64,000 nucleotides of DNA from Eremophila alpestris peregrina (GCA_009792885.1 WMCF01000008.1:19519578-19583577); one strand, 5' to 3'. Counted from the stretch's first letter, positions 13,449 through 27,200 are shown. Notes: generated by a model not told the origin, from the letters alone. Translations and numbers: made by a program.

Positions 13449-13779
13449 CAGTACCTAAAGGGTGCTTACAGGAAGGCATGAGAGAGGCTTTTCACAAGGG
13501 CATGTGGTGATAGTACAAGGGGGAGTGACCTTAAGCTGCGGGAGGGTAGATTTACATTCGGCATTAGGAAGAAATTCTTCACTGTAAGGTTGATGAGGCA
13601 CTTGAACAGATTGCGCAGAGAAGTTTTGGACTTCCCGTCCCTGGAGTTGTTCAAGGCCAGGTCAGCAGGGGCTCTGAGTAACCTGGTCTAGTGGAAAGTT
13701 TGCTGCCCTGGGCAGGAGGGTCAGAACTGGATGATCTCTGCGGTCACTCCCAATCCAAACTATTCTATGATTTTGTGAT
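13449..13779 (+). mobile_element. CR1 LINE fragment with 3' tail, sense
   Basis: It contains TACCTAAAGGGTGCTTACAG, TAGATTTACATTCGGCATTAG, GAAGAAATTCTTCACTGT, CTGGAGTTGTTCAAGGCC and TGGATGATCTCTG. It ends CTATTCTATGATTTTGTGAT. These are the standard avian CR1 3' landmarks in order. It is 5'-truncated, about 330 bases, relatively well kept. Confidence 0.95.
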
Positions 13780-14032
13780 ACCCCACACTGAGTACGGTGT
13801 TGTCATTGATCTGGGGGAAACACGCGGTGTGAGGACACTGGCAAAGGCAGCGTGGATGTTTGTAGTTTTATTGTGTAACCTCTGCTTGTTAGCTGTGTCA
13901 CAGGGCAGGCCAGCACTTTGTGGTTTTGGCTGCAGAGGGAGGTTTTAGCTTCTGGAGGTTTCTCAGGGTACACAGCTGCAGAAGACTTGATTGACTAGAC
14001 AGAAATTAGAGTTTTATAGCTCTGCTGGGTTG

Positions 14033-14815
14033 ACCTTGGCCAGCTGCCAAACGTACAGCCAGCTGCTCTCTCATTCCCTTTCTTAATAGGACAGGAGAAG
14101 AAACTAAGATGGAAAAGTTCGTGTGTTGAGGTAGACAGGGACATCACTTAACAGTTGCTGTCACAGGCAAAACACACTTGACGTGGGGAGAACAAATTTA
14201 ATTTATGGTCAATCACATGAGTTGAATGGTGAGAAACAATGGTCAAAACTAAAATGCCTTCCAGTCCCATTGCACCTCATCTTCTTCCCAGGCTCATTAT
14301 CACTTCTTTATTTCCAGCTCATCTACCTCTTCCCCACCCCTGAGTGGCACAGTGGGAAGGGTAATGGGGGCTGTGATCAGTACAGTTTCTCCCTGCTGCT
14401 CTTTCCTGCTCACACTTTCCTCTGTCCCAAGCATGGGTCTTCCCCAGGCTCTGCAGTCCTTCAGAATGTCCCATGCTCCAGAGTGGTCTCCATGGGCTGT
14501 TGGGGCACAGCCTGCTGCACTGTGGTCTCTGCTTGGGGCCTGAAGCACCTCCTCCACTTCTCTCACCTGAGTGTCACAGGACTGTTCTCACACTTTTTTC
14601 CTCCCTTCTTACTGCTGTGGAATGTTTTGCCCTTTTTGAAGTGTATTTTCCCAGAAGTGCTGTCACTGTGGCAGAGGGGTTCAGCCCTGTGGAGGGTGGG
14701 TTGGGGCTGTCTGGAACTGGCTGTGTCCATCCCAGGGCATCCCCTCAGAGAGGCCACCACTGCACCTCTCAGGGTCAGTGCCTGGGCAATGACACCCTGT
14801 GCAGTACCTTGTCTA
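14033..14815 (+). mobile_element. Degenerate avian LTR-type interspersed repeat
   Basis: It starts with GCTGGGTTGACCTTGGCCAG and CTGCCAAACG, then CTCTCTCATTCCC, GTCACAGGCAAAACACACTTG and GGGGAGAACAAATTTAATTT. Further on come a GTATTTTCCCAGAAGTGCTG block and GGCTGTCTGGAACTGGCTG. From memory this order is that of a common bird repeat of LTR-retroelement origin; I cannot name the family reliably. A 280-codon + frame (14183-15025) runs through and past it, but no capsid, protease, polymerase or envelope motif is visible, so I treat that frame as accidental. The 3' boundary is uncertain. Confidence 0.65.
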
Positions 14816-15025
14816 AAACAAGAGGCTGTTTTGTGTAGATGGCAAAATACCTTTTCTGGACATAGGGAACATTCTTTTGTCATGCTTTTGAATCCTTGGC
14901 CTACAGAGGTATTTCCAGGACCTTTTTCAAGTTACAGCCCTGTACTGGTAATCATGGTCATTGCCTGGGATAGTGGGGCAGTGGGGTGGGCTGTGGTGAA
15001 AGGGGAGATCACTGCAGGCACATAA

Positions 15026-17691
15026 AAACAAAGTTACAGCCTAAAACAGAAATTTGACTGTGTGATACAATTAAGATGTTTCCAGTTGAGTGCTGTCAAT
15101 CTTGCTTACCCAAGCAAAGCATCTATCTAAGTATGTTAAATCATGCATAGGAAGAGCAAGATTTATTTAGAAGTGAATTATGTGTTTGCACAACACAGCG
15201 ATTACTTATTTATTTGTGGGGTTTGTTCTTCTCTATGCATTTGGGATATTTTCTAGTAGAATAATAATCTTGATTTCTTCTGGTTAACATTTAAATCCAT
15301 CTTCCATCCCCCTTTCTTTTTCAAAAAGATATAATTAACTTAATGTTTCTTTTTTTTTAACTGGACTGGATATTATGGTCTTTTTATTTATCCGCCACAG
15401 CAGCCAGAGAAGGAATTGTTTTGAATCAAGAACTGCATGGTCCATTGTCATAGTGCTCCTTTTTATTTAAAACAAAACAATTGGTTTAAGTATGAAGGAG
15501 GAAAAAACATTCGACTTTACAAATATTTCATTTCTATTCTCTCTAGTGATAAAAGGACACGTGGGAGTCACTTAAAACCCCTTGTATTAAATGTTACTGC
15601 TTCAAGGTAATTATTGCTGTTCTCTGCAATGGCAAGTCAAACTTGGCCTCCCTGTGTGTGAGGGTGGACCCTCAGAGGTGCAAAGCAGCTTCTGATCTCT
15701 CTGCACACCAGTGGCATTGGTGGTATTTTTTAATGCTGCAGTATTTTTGCCATGTATTCAGGCCCAAACTGGTTGTAATTTTAAGGCTGGAACATGAAAG
15801 ACCTGTTTTAGTTGGAAGTGTTTTGGGAGGCTTTTTTTTTTTTTGTTTATTTGTTTTGTTTGTGTGTTCCATTTTTTTTTTCTTTTTTTGTCTCTCAGGT
15901 TTTATCTTACTTGAAGGAGACAAAGAAAACATGAATATAGAGGCTTCTGTCTGTACTGGCTTTGATCTGTTCTGGGAAGGAAGTAAGAGCTGTGTTGATG
16001 TGCCCTGTCTCTAAAGGTGACCCTAATACCACTGTTGAAGATCAGAGATTGACTTTCATCCCTCCTAGCTTTTAATGTGCCAGGGAAGGAAGAACAGGGG
16101 ACCAGACCTCTTTGCAAAAGCTTTTGCATTTTATTGCTCAACAGAAATACTTGCTTTTTCTATTCTTTCCTCTCCCACGTGATGCACTTGAAGGAATGTT
16201 TAGTTTTGAGCTGGCATTGAGAATTAATAGGTAAGATGGTGTGAAGAAGGCTGGCTGTTTGGACTGCAGCAGGTAGGAGAGAGATCAGCACTTGAGATGT
16301 GTGGGAATCAGGGAAGGATGGAGAGCTAACCTCAGTGTTACTTTACAAGGTTGCAGGTAGCATGAAGTCCTACATTGCATGACTGTCATGGGGTATATTG
16401 GCAACTAGGCTTTATTTCTGGGTTTCAAGATACTTTTTTATTGTTCAGAATAGCAGAGAAGAACAACTAGATGTATCCATAGTTTGTTATTCAAACGTAC
16501 ATAAATGTTTGCTTGTGAGCGTAATCCTGTTCACATTTACGCATATCCTTTCCTGCACAAAAGAGGAATTAAATTCCTTTGATGAAAACCATGCTGAAAT
16601 ACTGACAAGGAATGGATTGAATAAGTGTTTTACCCTGTTATTTGAATAGTCCAGTTGGCTTTGAGACTGTTGATGTGCTTGAAAGAAAAGCTGTACTGAA
16701 CTACATGCAATTTTGCACTAATGTCAGTTTCATTGTCTCCTATAGCTCACTTTCTAGCACTGAGAGTGCTAAAACAATACAAATCTTAAGAATTATTGTA
16801 ACTTACTTCATATTATTGAATCCTAATGCTTTAGGTTTGCAGAATAAAACCACAAATCCTACAAAAGCCAAAATCTTTTGGCAAGTTAAACTGTAGTTAC
16901 TATATGCAGGTGTTTAGTAGAGGGGACTTAAGAATTCATCTGATGTGGAAGCACAGGACTTAATACTTCCCAGCAGTAACCCCTTTTAGTAACCCCTTAC
17001 TACTACTCAGAAGCTCTTGACCTTTAACTGTGGTAGTGAATGCATAGTTGCATGAACTGAGTTTACGTGGTTCTTCTTGCTGGAGAAATCACATTGACTT
17101 TTCTAGTGTAGGTGATCACTTGAAATACAAAACAACCTGGAAAAGATTATCTGTGAGAAGCTTCTGTAAGACAAGGTAAAACGTCTTCAGGAAGAATCAG
17201 GAAGCCAAAGAAATGCAGCTAAGAAACACACTAGTAGCCTACAACTAAAAACTGAGTAGCATCCAGTTACATACAGTAGTTCAACTTGACATAATTAAAA
17301 TTGTTGATGAATTTCAAAACCCTTTAAAATTAGGTTTGTCTTTCTAAATCAGGAGTTGAATCATATTTCCATTATTGCTTACTGATGCAAGTGATATCAG
17401 ATTCCTTTTTGAATGCACTAATTTCAGTTGTACCTTTTTTAAGTGTATGGGTAAAAGGGCTCTTTATAGTTTCAGTAAGACTTTGCTACTTACAGTATGG
17501 CCATTTTTAATGGCCTCTTTAAGCAAAATAGTTTTTAATGCATTTCTGGTAGTTTGTGAGCAGGAGGATGTTTTTATGTACAAATTATAGTTTGCTTCTA
17601 AAATAATAGATTTATTTTTAAGTTTTTGTAGTTATGGCAAGGATGAGGGAGCTGGACCCTCTATGTCAGAACAAGTGGAGTTCATCACAGA
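15026..17691. other. Intronic stretch with a possible cryptic exon only
   Basis: Apart from the T-rich tract there is no recognised repeat. An 84-base segment at 15899-15982 has acceptor- and donor-like borders (see findings) but no protein similarity. Confidence 0.5.
15832..15890 (+). repeat. T-rich low-complexity tract
   Basis: A run of about 13 T, then TTTG/TTTA-type repeats, then a T9 and a T7 run. It leads directly into a CTCTCAG acceptor-like site. Confidence 0.85.
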
Positions 17692-18070
17692 GCCACAGAA
17701 TCACAATGGGTCAGGTTGGAAGGGACCACAGTGGATCATCAGGTCTACCCTCCCTGGTAAAGCAGGGCCATCCCAGAGCACATGGGACAGGATTGTGTCC
17801 AGACAGTTCTTGAGTATCTTCAGTGAGGAGGACTCCACAGCATCTCTGGGCAACCTGTTCTGGTGCTTGGTCACCTGCACAGTAAAGTTCTTCATATTCA
17901 GGTGAAACTTCCTGTGTATCAGTTTCTGCCCATTGCCTCTTGTCCTGTTGCTTGGCACCCCTGAGAGGAGCCTGGCTAGTGGCAATGTCTGGCTAGTGGC
18001 AGTGTCTTGCAGGTCACTTTCCATCAGCATCAGAGGTGAAGCAGGCATTCCAGGGCTGCAGAGTCTCATC
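17692..18070 (-). mobile_element. CR1 LINE fragment, antisense
   Basis: On the + strand it reads GCCACAGAATCACAATGG, GGTTGGAAGGGACCAC, CTCTGGGCAACCTGTTCTGG and GCCCATTGCCTCTTGTCCTG, the reverse complement of the CR1 3' region. A 17-base internal tandem duplication (TGGCTAGTGGCAATGTC at 17973, repeated at 17990 with one change) is specific to this copy. Confidence 0.95.
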
Positions 18071-21000
18071 TCTAGGTATTTGCATTAGGATGAGCAGATT
18101 GTGCTATGCCTGTGTGTCTGCACTGTCTGGAAGGGGGCCTAAGCTGATGGATCATAAATATTCATACATATATATTTTATGTATAATATGTATTCTAAGA
18201 CATCTCATGTGAGGGTACAAAGAAGGCCACTATTCAGTGCTGACAGGACCAGAGTCTTTTGGACTTTTTGCTGTAGAAACTTAGGCCACATTTACTGAAA
18301 AAAGTAATATCTTGCTAATAATGATTCTTGTGCTTCTAGTTTGTCATACAATGTTTTTCTCAATGCATTTGCCCTGTTAATTTTTTTTTTCTACAATGCT
18401 TGTAAAAGTATACAAAATCTTTCTGCAATCTAAAAAAGACTAATAACATTTAAACTCACCAATTTAAACACTTGTTACTGTCTCCTTTTGCTATCAATGA
18501 CTTGTCTTATTTTGCTTTATTTCAGTGGGCCAGAGACTTTCTACTTGTGTTCAAATTAAAAGTCTGAGCCTAGAAACTTTGTACAATGTGGGATTTATAT
18601 GAATCTCTGAAACCTCTTCCAGAACGTTATAAACTCAGGAATCTGTGTCTTGACATAACATATGCTCTTGAATCTGTGGAGGGAAATTGTCACTGGAAAG
18701 TGTCTTTGAGCTTTACGATTTCTGTCACAGGGATTTTATTGCCAGACAAGTTGTTGTGTAATTAACTGATGACTTGAAATCACAAGTTCTTGTCAAACAG
18801 TGGAATACTGCATCATTCTGAATTGAGATCTGTTTGTTTGAAAACAAAGTTAATTATCCTATGCTTCTTAACACTTAAACTTCTTTTGTGGTTCTCTTTC
18901 TTCAGAAAATTGATTTACTTAAAAATTCTGAGTATTGGCTTATCTTAATTAATTTGCATTTAAATTATGACTTTGGTCTTTTGTGCAGCTGGAATATAAA
19001 GAAATGCTGATAAAGACATAATTAGGTAGCACTTTCCTTTAAGGGTTTATAACTGCTTACTACTAAGATATGTGAGGGGAAAGGAAAAGAAATGGATAGT
19101 GTTGTGCTGATTCTCTGATACACTTTTCTTCCTTAATCCACCCACTGTATACCCTGAAGTTCAAACTAGGAATCTCTTCTACTGGCATCCAAGAGTTTTA
19201 TAGGACAATTAACCTTCGTCCCCTCTAGTCTATCAAACAGAGAACAGAGATCTGTGAGATTGTGTATGTCTCCATAGAATAGAATGCAGAATGTATTGTT
19301 TAAGCAAGATTGGATTAAGCAGATTGCTTGGTTTCCCCTTCCTCTGTTTCCTTTGCTTTTTCCATTATGATAACACTTGGATTAGAACTCCAGCTGGATG
19401 GTCACCCCCTCAAGTGCATTTTGTAAGAATAAGCAAAGGAGAGGGGAAATGACTGCTGTGTTCACTTACATGCACTTGTGGAGTCACCTCAGCAATGTAA
19501 ATAGGTTTGACACACAGAGTAAAAGTGTATCTGTATATGTATGAATGACATGGCAAAGGCTCTGAATAGTTAAAATGGTGTACATTCTATAAAATATTAA
19601 TATACACTACAGGAACTCTGCTATGAAGCATGTGGCTTTACAAGAGATGTAAGGGGAAAAAGGAGCAGACAAACAAAATGGAAGTGTAAGAAGGGAAGAT
19701 AATCATACACTGTCCTCTGTCTCTGGGGAATCATCTGTAAACTTGGAGATCATGAGTTTCTCATGTTGTTGATAGTCTTTCGATTCAGGAAATTGAGAAA
19801 TATGAAAGAAATAATAGATTGCTACCTTAGAATATCTTCTGATTCTCCCTGCCTCAAAGATTCTAACTTCAGTTTTAATTTTTGCTCATAGAAAATCATA
19901 GGCTTCCTTGAAAAACTTTGAATGTCTAGTCAAAGCAGAATACAGAAAAAATAATAAATGTTATTTTATCTGCTCAAAACAACACAGCTCATTCAAACAC
20001 TGTAGCTGTGTTTTTTGGGTTTTAGATGCTTTCAGAACTGTTAGAGATTATTTGTGTTATTATCTTGTGGGATGCAGCTGTTAGTCACCCATTTTACAGT
20101 TGAAAGTTGTAGGTTTACATGTGGCTTCAAGCTGAGTTCTATTTAGAATTTATCTCTGTTACTTACAGTGATTATTATCCCACGTAGGAAGTGAGGCGAC
20201 TTCTGCACACCTTTCTGCACATCAAATGAAAACTGGTGGCAGACTCAAAATTTATGATTCACATTTGGGTTTAATAGTCACCGGAGAGTGTTCACCTAGA
20301 GATGAAAAACAGCTTTGGCTGTTGCAGTAGTTTACATAAACATCTTTCTGCCTGCTAGCATTTTTTTGCTTTGTTTTTATTAATTAGTTCCTGTCTGAAC
20401 TTGGACAGACACTAACAGTGTTACCCTCCTTTCCTTTTTTTTTTTTAAGGTTCTGAAGAATTTGTGAAAACTGAATTTTAATTTTTTTTCTATTTTGAGG
20501 TTGTGTATATTTAAATGTGATACAAGTAGGATTTATCACCTTTTAAGAGAAGAATAGAAGATTATTATAACTCTTCTGACCCAAACAGTCAGTTTTCCCA
20601 AGCTCACTGGATCTTTTCTTGGCTGGGAGTTTTTCAGCACTTTCTGTGCTAACTAAAAGTTTTCTGCTTTTTAGCCTTCTTGGAAAGAATGTGTATTAAC
20701 CTTAATGTTGGATATGGTAATACACAAGTTCTGACTAATTGGCTAATATTTTTTAAATGTGCCATACCTTTTTTTAGCGATTATCTTTTTTAATATATGT
20801 AGTCTTTCAGGCAGAAATTGCTGTAGTGCATTGCCTCTAGACTGAGTTCATGCTGGAAACCCTTGGCCATATTCGGAGCCCGTGCATGGCAGCCCATTTC
20901 ACTGTTTAATATTGTAGCAGGAGATCATGCCTGTACTCTTCCCACAGATGACTCTAATGGGATATTTTATAGTTGGATATATTGCCTGCCATCTTTAGAC

Positions 21001-24000
21001 TGCACTCTTGTTCTTGGAGCCATGTATAAACATCTCTTATCCTGGATATTCTGCTGCTGTCACAAAGTTAGTGGTTTCCTGGTGGAGCATATGTTGCCCA
21101 TATGGGCTGCTCTACATGCTGCTTCCCTTCCAGTCATTCTTATCAACTGTACTGTGCATCTGAGTGTTTTGAGTTCCAACACTAGATGACCTACATATGG
21201 CTGAAAAGTAGCCTTTATTTTTTTAGCCACTAAAATGATTTTGGTTCAGCTGTTGAAAGTGTTTAGAATAAGTTGCATTCAGAAGTAAATGTATCACTCG
21301 GCTTCGTGCAAAACCTTTGCATTGTGAGCTTTGGTGGTGGTGTTTGTTTTCCCAGACCAGGGAGGTTTGCTTTGTGCTCTTGGCAGCTGACAGAAGGGCT
21401 GGAAGAGCTGCCTGTATGCCAGGTGCCTCTGAGGAGTGAAGGATGGTCTCACACCAGCGCTGCCCTCCTGCCCTCCGTGTGCGCACCAGCCCCGCACTGC
21501 ACGGCACAGAGGCATTGGAGTGCAAGGGCACAGGAACAGCCAGGCTGGCTCCTGCCCCAGAGCCTGGTGGCTGTCACCAGTGCTGGCTGGAGAAAGGGAT
21601 AACCAGGGCTGAAATGGGGGCTGAGCTGGATGCTGAATCCACCCAGAGCACCAAAAGGATAGGAAATGAGGAAAATGAATTGATGGCAAGAATGATACGT
21701 TATTGAAAACCATCAGCTGGGACTGAAGCAAAGACAGTGAGAGCAGTGGGGAGTAACAAAGAGGTTTCTTCAGTAATAACAAAACATAAATTAAATAAAT
21801 AACTGCCTAAGCAGTTTGTATTACAAGACTCTGAGATAATTCACCAACAGAATAAAATCAATGACATGCTGGAGTTCTGTAGCCAAATATTTCTTGGGCA
21901 AAACAAACTAGTAAAACACAGCACCAAGGGTCCATCTGCTAATTTAAGACACTATATTAAAACCTTTCATTTACATGTGCATGCATGTAAAATGGGCTCC
22001 TACAAATCATTAGAAAGGAAAACAAGAGTAATACTATTTGTATCTAGTATAAAAGCTATTAAAATGCAATCATTCAAGAAATATTTTGCAATTTCCCTTG
22101 TTGATACACATATTCGTGATTGTGTGAGATATTTTTAAGTGAAAGAATTAAATCCTTTTTCCAAAAGGTAGAAATCATCAGCTTAAAGAATTCTTGAGAA
22201 AAGACTTAGCACTACGCTCTGCTATTGTCATAATGTTCAGTGATGGGCTAACTTTTAGTCTATGTTAGCAATGTAAGGGAAAAAAGCCTATTTCTGAGAG
22301 CCCACTCTGCATATCTTTGTGAGAAGAAAACTTGTAAATGAAAAAGTATGACACTGATCAGGAAAATCATAATTTTTATGTGCTTGTCCACTCTGACTGA
22401 ACTGATGCAAATATTGTAAGGTTCTTCCCAACTCCCTCTGAAGAGGCAAGATGATTATGCACTGGTGTATTACCTCTGCTTCATTGTCCTGTTTTTTTCA
22501 ATTTCATTGTTTTTGTCATAGAAATTTATGATTAATCTCAAATCAAATTAGTTAACATACAAGCCGTTTATTCTGGCTGTGGTTGCACTGTAACTTGCCA
22601 GCCTATGTACTGTTAACAAAGAAATAAACCTGAGATTTTTGACACTTGGTGGAGTCTGGATTTTCACCAGTTCCTAACAGTGGTCTCTTTGCTGCATCCA
22701 GGAGCTGGATGATCACTTATTCAGTTCACTCTATTGCAGTGGGGAAAGAGCATATCACTTTTTGTTCTCTGTATGTTGCTTATACATCTTGCCTGGGAAG
22801 TTATGCAGCTTCTCATCTGTAAGTTGCCTTCTAGAGGAAGGATGCTTTTGTAAAGAAGCTTTGTGCAGTACAACAGATCTATTAAAACTGATTTCCCCAT
22901 CTCAGGAAATGTCTCCTCAGTACTAAGGAGTCTGAATTTTTCCCAGGAGCTGTGGTGTTTTGATCAGCATCCTAAATTGCTAGAGAAAGTCTCTCTTCAC
23001 TGAGCACCTTTTCAGATCTTTCACAGTAATACTACCCTGCTGTCGGAGTAAAATGAAGGGTAGAAGCTGGAATAGAGACTAGTCCTTCTAGGCACTGTGT
23101 TAATAAGGTGGGACAAGATAGTAAAGCTTGAAGTTTGGGTTCAGTGAAACTTCCGTGTGCAAAGGTGAATAAAACTGAGAATTAGTTGTGCTGATGGTAA
23201 CACTAAGGCTTAAAAATTATGAAGCTGTTTTTTTTGTTTCCACCCACTATGTTGCAAAGCTTTTCCTCTCTAGGCAAATCGAAACAGCAGATGCCCCAAC
23301 TCTGTCAATAAAGAAAAATAATTAATTGAATCATGGTCTGTGTCCCCAAGTGGAACAGGGAGAAGTGACCCATATTTATATCATTCATGTTTGTTACTTG
23401 TAGGATGCACTTTGTGTTCTGTAGCTGCATCTTATGGTTTTAGCTCTCAGTTTTATCTTCTTTCAAAGCACGGATGATTGCTTCACCTCTTTCACCTACA
23501 CATACATCTTGTATGGTTTCTTTACCTTTCTTCCTGCCTTTTCCTTTCCTGTATCTCTGCCCTAAATGCTTCCAAGAAATCTTAGAAGGAAGCTATAAGC
23601 TGAGATTTTCCAAAAAAGCGTGGGAGAAATATTAGGGAATTGACAATTTGATTACAGTTGATGGTATATGTTGGATTTTCGTGGCTTTTTGAAAGTTACA
23701 TTGACTCAATAGCTGAACTCCCAAATCTAACGGTTTCATTTGTTTTACCTGTAAGATTAAACTTTTTTTTCCCACATTTTTTGTTTGTTTTTTCATTTGG
23801 GGTGGCAGGGGTGGAAGAAATGGTGTAGGAAGAGCTGTTTCCTTAAGCATTTCCCAATTTTAATTAATAAAATATGATCAGCTGATTTGTCTCAATCTTT
23901 CAGTGTCTAAGGAAGAAAGGGATGGTGAAGGGGACCAGTGTATGTTAGTTTGTAAAACAGGCAATTCTCTGTTTGTTTACTGTGTTGTACAGTAAAGGCT

Positions 24001-24113
24001 ATGAAAGCACCAAGCTGCCAAATACCACTATTCCAGTGGAAAGACAGTGTCTCGAGACTCATCTGCAATGGTAAATGCTGGCTCAGTTTGATTATCTCAG
24101 GAGACTTTTAAAT
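18071..24113. other. Intronic stretch with no recognised gene
   Basis: AT-rich. A GC-richer patch at about 21340-21610 gives overlapping open frames on both strands with no recognisable domain. Near 22622 an AATAAA followed by T/G-rich sequence looks vaguely like an LTR end but could not be delimited. Confidence 0.5.
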
Positions 24114-24275
24114 ATCACAGAACAGGTATAGTGGGAAGGGAGCACTGGAGACAACCTACTCCAGCCTCCCTGCTCAAGCAGGGTCCCCTACAGCACATCA
24201 CTCAGAATTGGGATCAGACAGCTTTTGAGTATCTCCAGAGAAGGAGAATCCACAACCTCTCTGGGAAATGCAGTC
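24114..24275 (-). mobile_element. CR1 LINE fragment, antisense
   Basis: + strand landmarks are ATCACAGAACAGG, CTCCAGCCTCCCTGCTCAAG, CAGCTTTTGAGTATCTCCAG and CCACAACCTCTCTGGGAAAT. It is truncated just after the 'CTCTCTGGG' block. Confidence 0.88.
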
Positions 24276-27200
24276 TAAAATTACTCACAAGACAGACAAA
24301 GTTTCATTTCTTTTGATAACTTTGAAGTAATTTGTGGTTTTTTTCTTTAAACTTTTCTTATACCAATTCATCAGCATGGTACTTAAAAATGAAGGATTTC
24401 TAAATTGTCCTTGATAACTATGTCCCTGTTAGTGCTCTAGGCAGCTTGATTTATATGAAATTATCTCTGTTCTGATTCTGGGTTTACACTAAATGACTTC
24501 CAGGCATTCCTGCCAACCTTAAATTCTCTATGATTATATTGGCTCAATGGATGGTTACATTATTAGATTCAGCTGATATTTCAAATTTTAAGTTCCAGGA
24601 CTGCAAACATGACTGTTTGCATGTGTGATTGCAGATTAGGTAATTAGTTCGTTAAAATCTGTTTGGAATTCATGCTTCATATAGGTTTAGAAAAGACAAT
24701 TTGACTATAAAATAAGGGCATTTTTTTTTACTTGTTAATAGCATCTGCTGCTGTTTTAAGTATAAAGTTTCTAAGATTTATAATTTGTCACGTGGGTTGA
24801 TTTCTTGTCCCCCGTGGACTGCTAGGGTGTATGGGGTTTGTTAACTTGTTGGTCTGCTTTTTTCAACACTAATATGTATCCTTTGGAGTCAATGTGCTTG
24901 ACCAAATTTATTAGCCATCATCCTTTCCTTTCATTAATTAAAATACTAATTATCCTATTTCCCCCCTGAATTTCCTGCCAAGAAATCTGTGAAGCAGTCT
25001 TGCATAATAGATTTAATTGAAGTGTTCTGGTTAATAAGATAGATCTGAACATACTCGGTTCAACTTCTTGGTTCAGTTCTTTTCCACGACTGCGTATCTT
25101 TTTAAACTTTCTCTTGAGATTCAGTTTCATCTCTGTAAATGAGATCATCCCATAGCAGCAAAGAGTGAAGTTTGGGTTTCCATCAGTTATTTAACTGCCT
25201 GGTTTATAGCAACAAGAGGTATACAATGAACATTCTTAACCTAATCCTCACTGAGGTAACAGGATTTTGGAACTGTCACTCCTCCATCTCAACAAGTGCT
25301 CTGTCTGTAGAACTAGAGTTGTGTCTATTGATTGCATTTTCCCTGCCTTAATTAAACTGCTACTTTCATACAAATTTATTGAGCTTTTAATCAAACAGCT
25401 TAATTGTCTGCAGTCAACAGCTGAATTTGTCACTGGGGCAGTGGGGTAACTCAGCATAGAATATGTCTTCTAGAGAGTTACCTGACATGCAGGGAGGACA
25501 AATGTTCATGCATCTTTGCATATGCTCTTTATAAAGATAAATGTCATATGAAAAAATATTTTGTGGTTATTTTTGTGACATCAGACAGTCTGACACTACT
25601 GTGTATAGCTATATTGGAGGTAAGTTAGGGTGTTAACTGTAATTCTGATTTCTTTCGAGTTCTTGGGTTTTGCGAATTGAATGAGTGATATAAACACAAA
25701 TTGAGTTTGTTATCTTTTAACTAATAAATGCATATTCCATTGTCACTCCGTTTTAAACCTCAAAACAAGACTTCCTGTTCTTGGGAAGATTTTATGAACT
25801 TGCTGAAAATGTCTGTTACTAGAGAAGGAGAGATTGGCTAGCAGTGGTATTAATATATTGACTTGTCAGTACAGTCAAATCTCTCGATACAGGCACTTCT
25901 TTAGTTTTAACATGGGAAACCAGGAGACTTTGAGACAGATTTATAGGTAGATGTGTGAATCTAAACAGAGCTTCAGGGACAGCACAAAATAAGTCTAGGG
26001 TGTTGATTTAACCTCAAGGATTTACTGCAAATGAGGTCAAGATTTAGAGCTTCTATGGGATACTGCATGCATCTTATCTAAAAGCACCAAATTTTAGGCA
26101 GCGAAAATTACAGATCATTACCAGCTTCTTCTTTATTTATTTGTAGGAGTAGCAAATTTACTGAAATGAGACAAAGCTACATTGGATATGTTATTTTACA
26201 GAAGGAGCTAAATGCTGGAATCCCAACAGCTTAGAATGTAGCTAGGGGCATCAGGTTTTTCATCCAAAGTGAGAGTGTGTAAAATAGGTGTAAGTCAGCT
26301 TTACTGGAGAGAGTTTTGGCCAAAAATCATAAAAATACTCAATCACTTGATCTAGTACAATGTGTTTTTTTTCTTTCCAATGAAAAATATCAGATGCTGA
26401 GGAGAAAAACAGTAAAGGGGGGAAAAAATAACACAAAAGCTTGTAACAAAATCAACACACCAAACTAAAAGTGTATGCACTTCCAAATAATCATGCCTCT
26501 TTGTCTAGCTTTTCTCTCCAAGCCAAAGTTAAGCAAACCCCTAAACTTTGAGATTTATTTTCCTCATTGGTATTCAAATTGTTACTTTTGGGGTGGATGT
26601 GGGTGTGGAAGTGGTTTTAACTGATGAACAGTTTTCAGCTGGTAAGTGCCTGTAGTACCTTGCCGGTGCTTTTGGGTTTTGCCTTTCCTCCTTTCTGCAA
26701 GTTTGTTACGAATGGGGTGTTTTGTGCTCATGTGCATTGCTGAGTTCAGAGGGTCTTTCAGAGGCAAGTATGGCTGCCTCTGCCACTTGCTTTCTTGCTT
26801 TTTTCACAGAAGCCAGTGCTGTCAGCTGGTCATCTTCTGGACACACTGCTGTCCTGCTGATGAGGCATAAGTAGCTGAGACAGTGTTTTAAAACAAAAAA
26901 ATAAACTGTTTTTTATGAGGGCTATTTTTGCCATCCATATCACTGCAGTCCTCTTATTACTCAATTAATATCCTTTGTGCTGGCACAGACCTGGCTGGAC
27001 TTGTGTGGGGAAACACTTTCTTCTTTCTCCTCTTTCACAGATAAATTCTGCCAGTGTTGAAGTACTTGGGATATACTCTTCTGTTGCTTGTGGATGCTGG
27101 AAAGCCTTGTTCACAATGGTTAAATGGATGTTTGACCTTTGAAGTCAGGGAGAAACTCAATAGGAGTGCAGTGGAACAGAATAAAGACAAATGTCATGAG

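Noticed and set aside
17701..18069. 122-codon minus frame
   Set aside because: It lies inside an antisense CR1 fragment.
20863..21189. 108-codon hydrophobic plus frame
   Set aside because: Cysteine/leucine-rich translation typical of T-rich DNA; no recognisable domain.
22600..22680. AATAAA followed by T/G-rich sequence and a CCTAACA end, resembling an LTR 3' end
   Set aside because: No matching TG start, target duplication or second copy could be found, so the element cannot be delimited.
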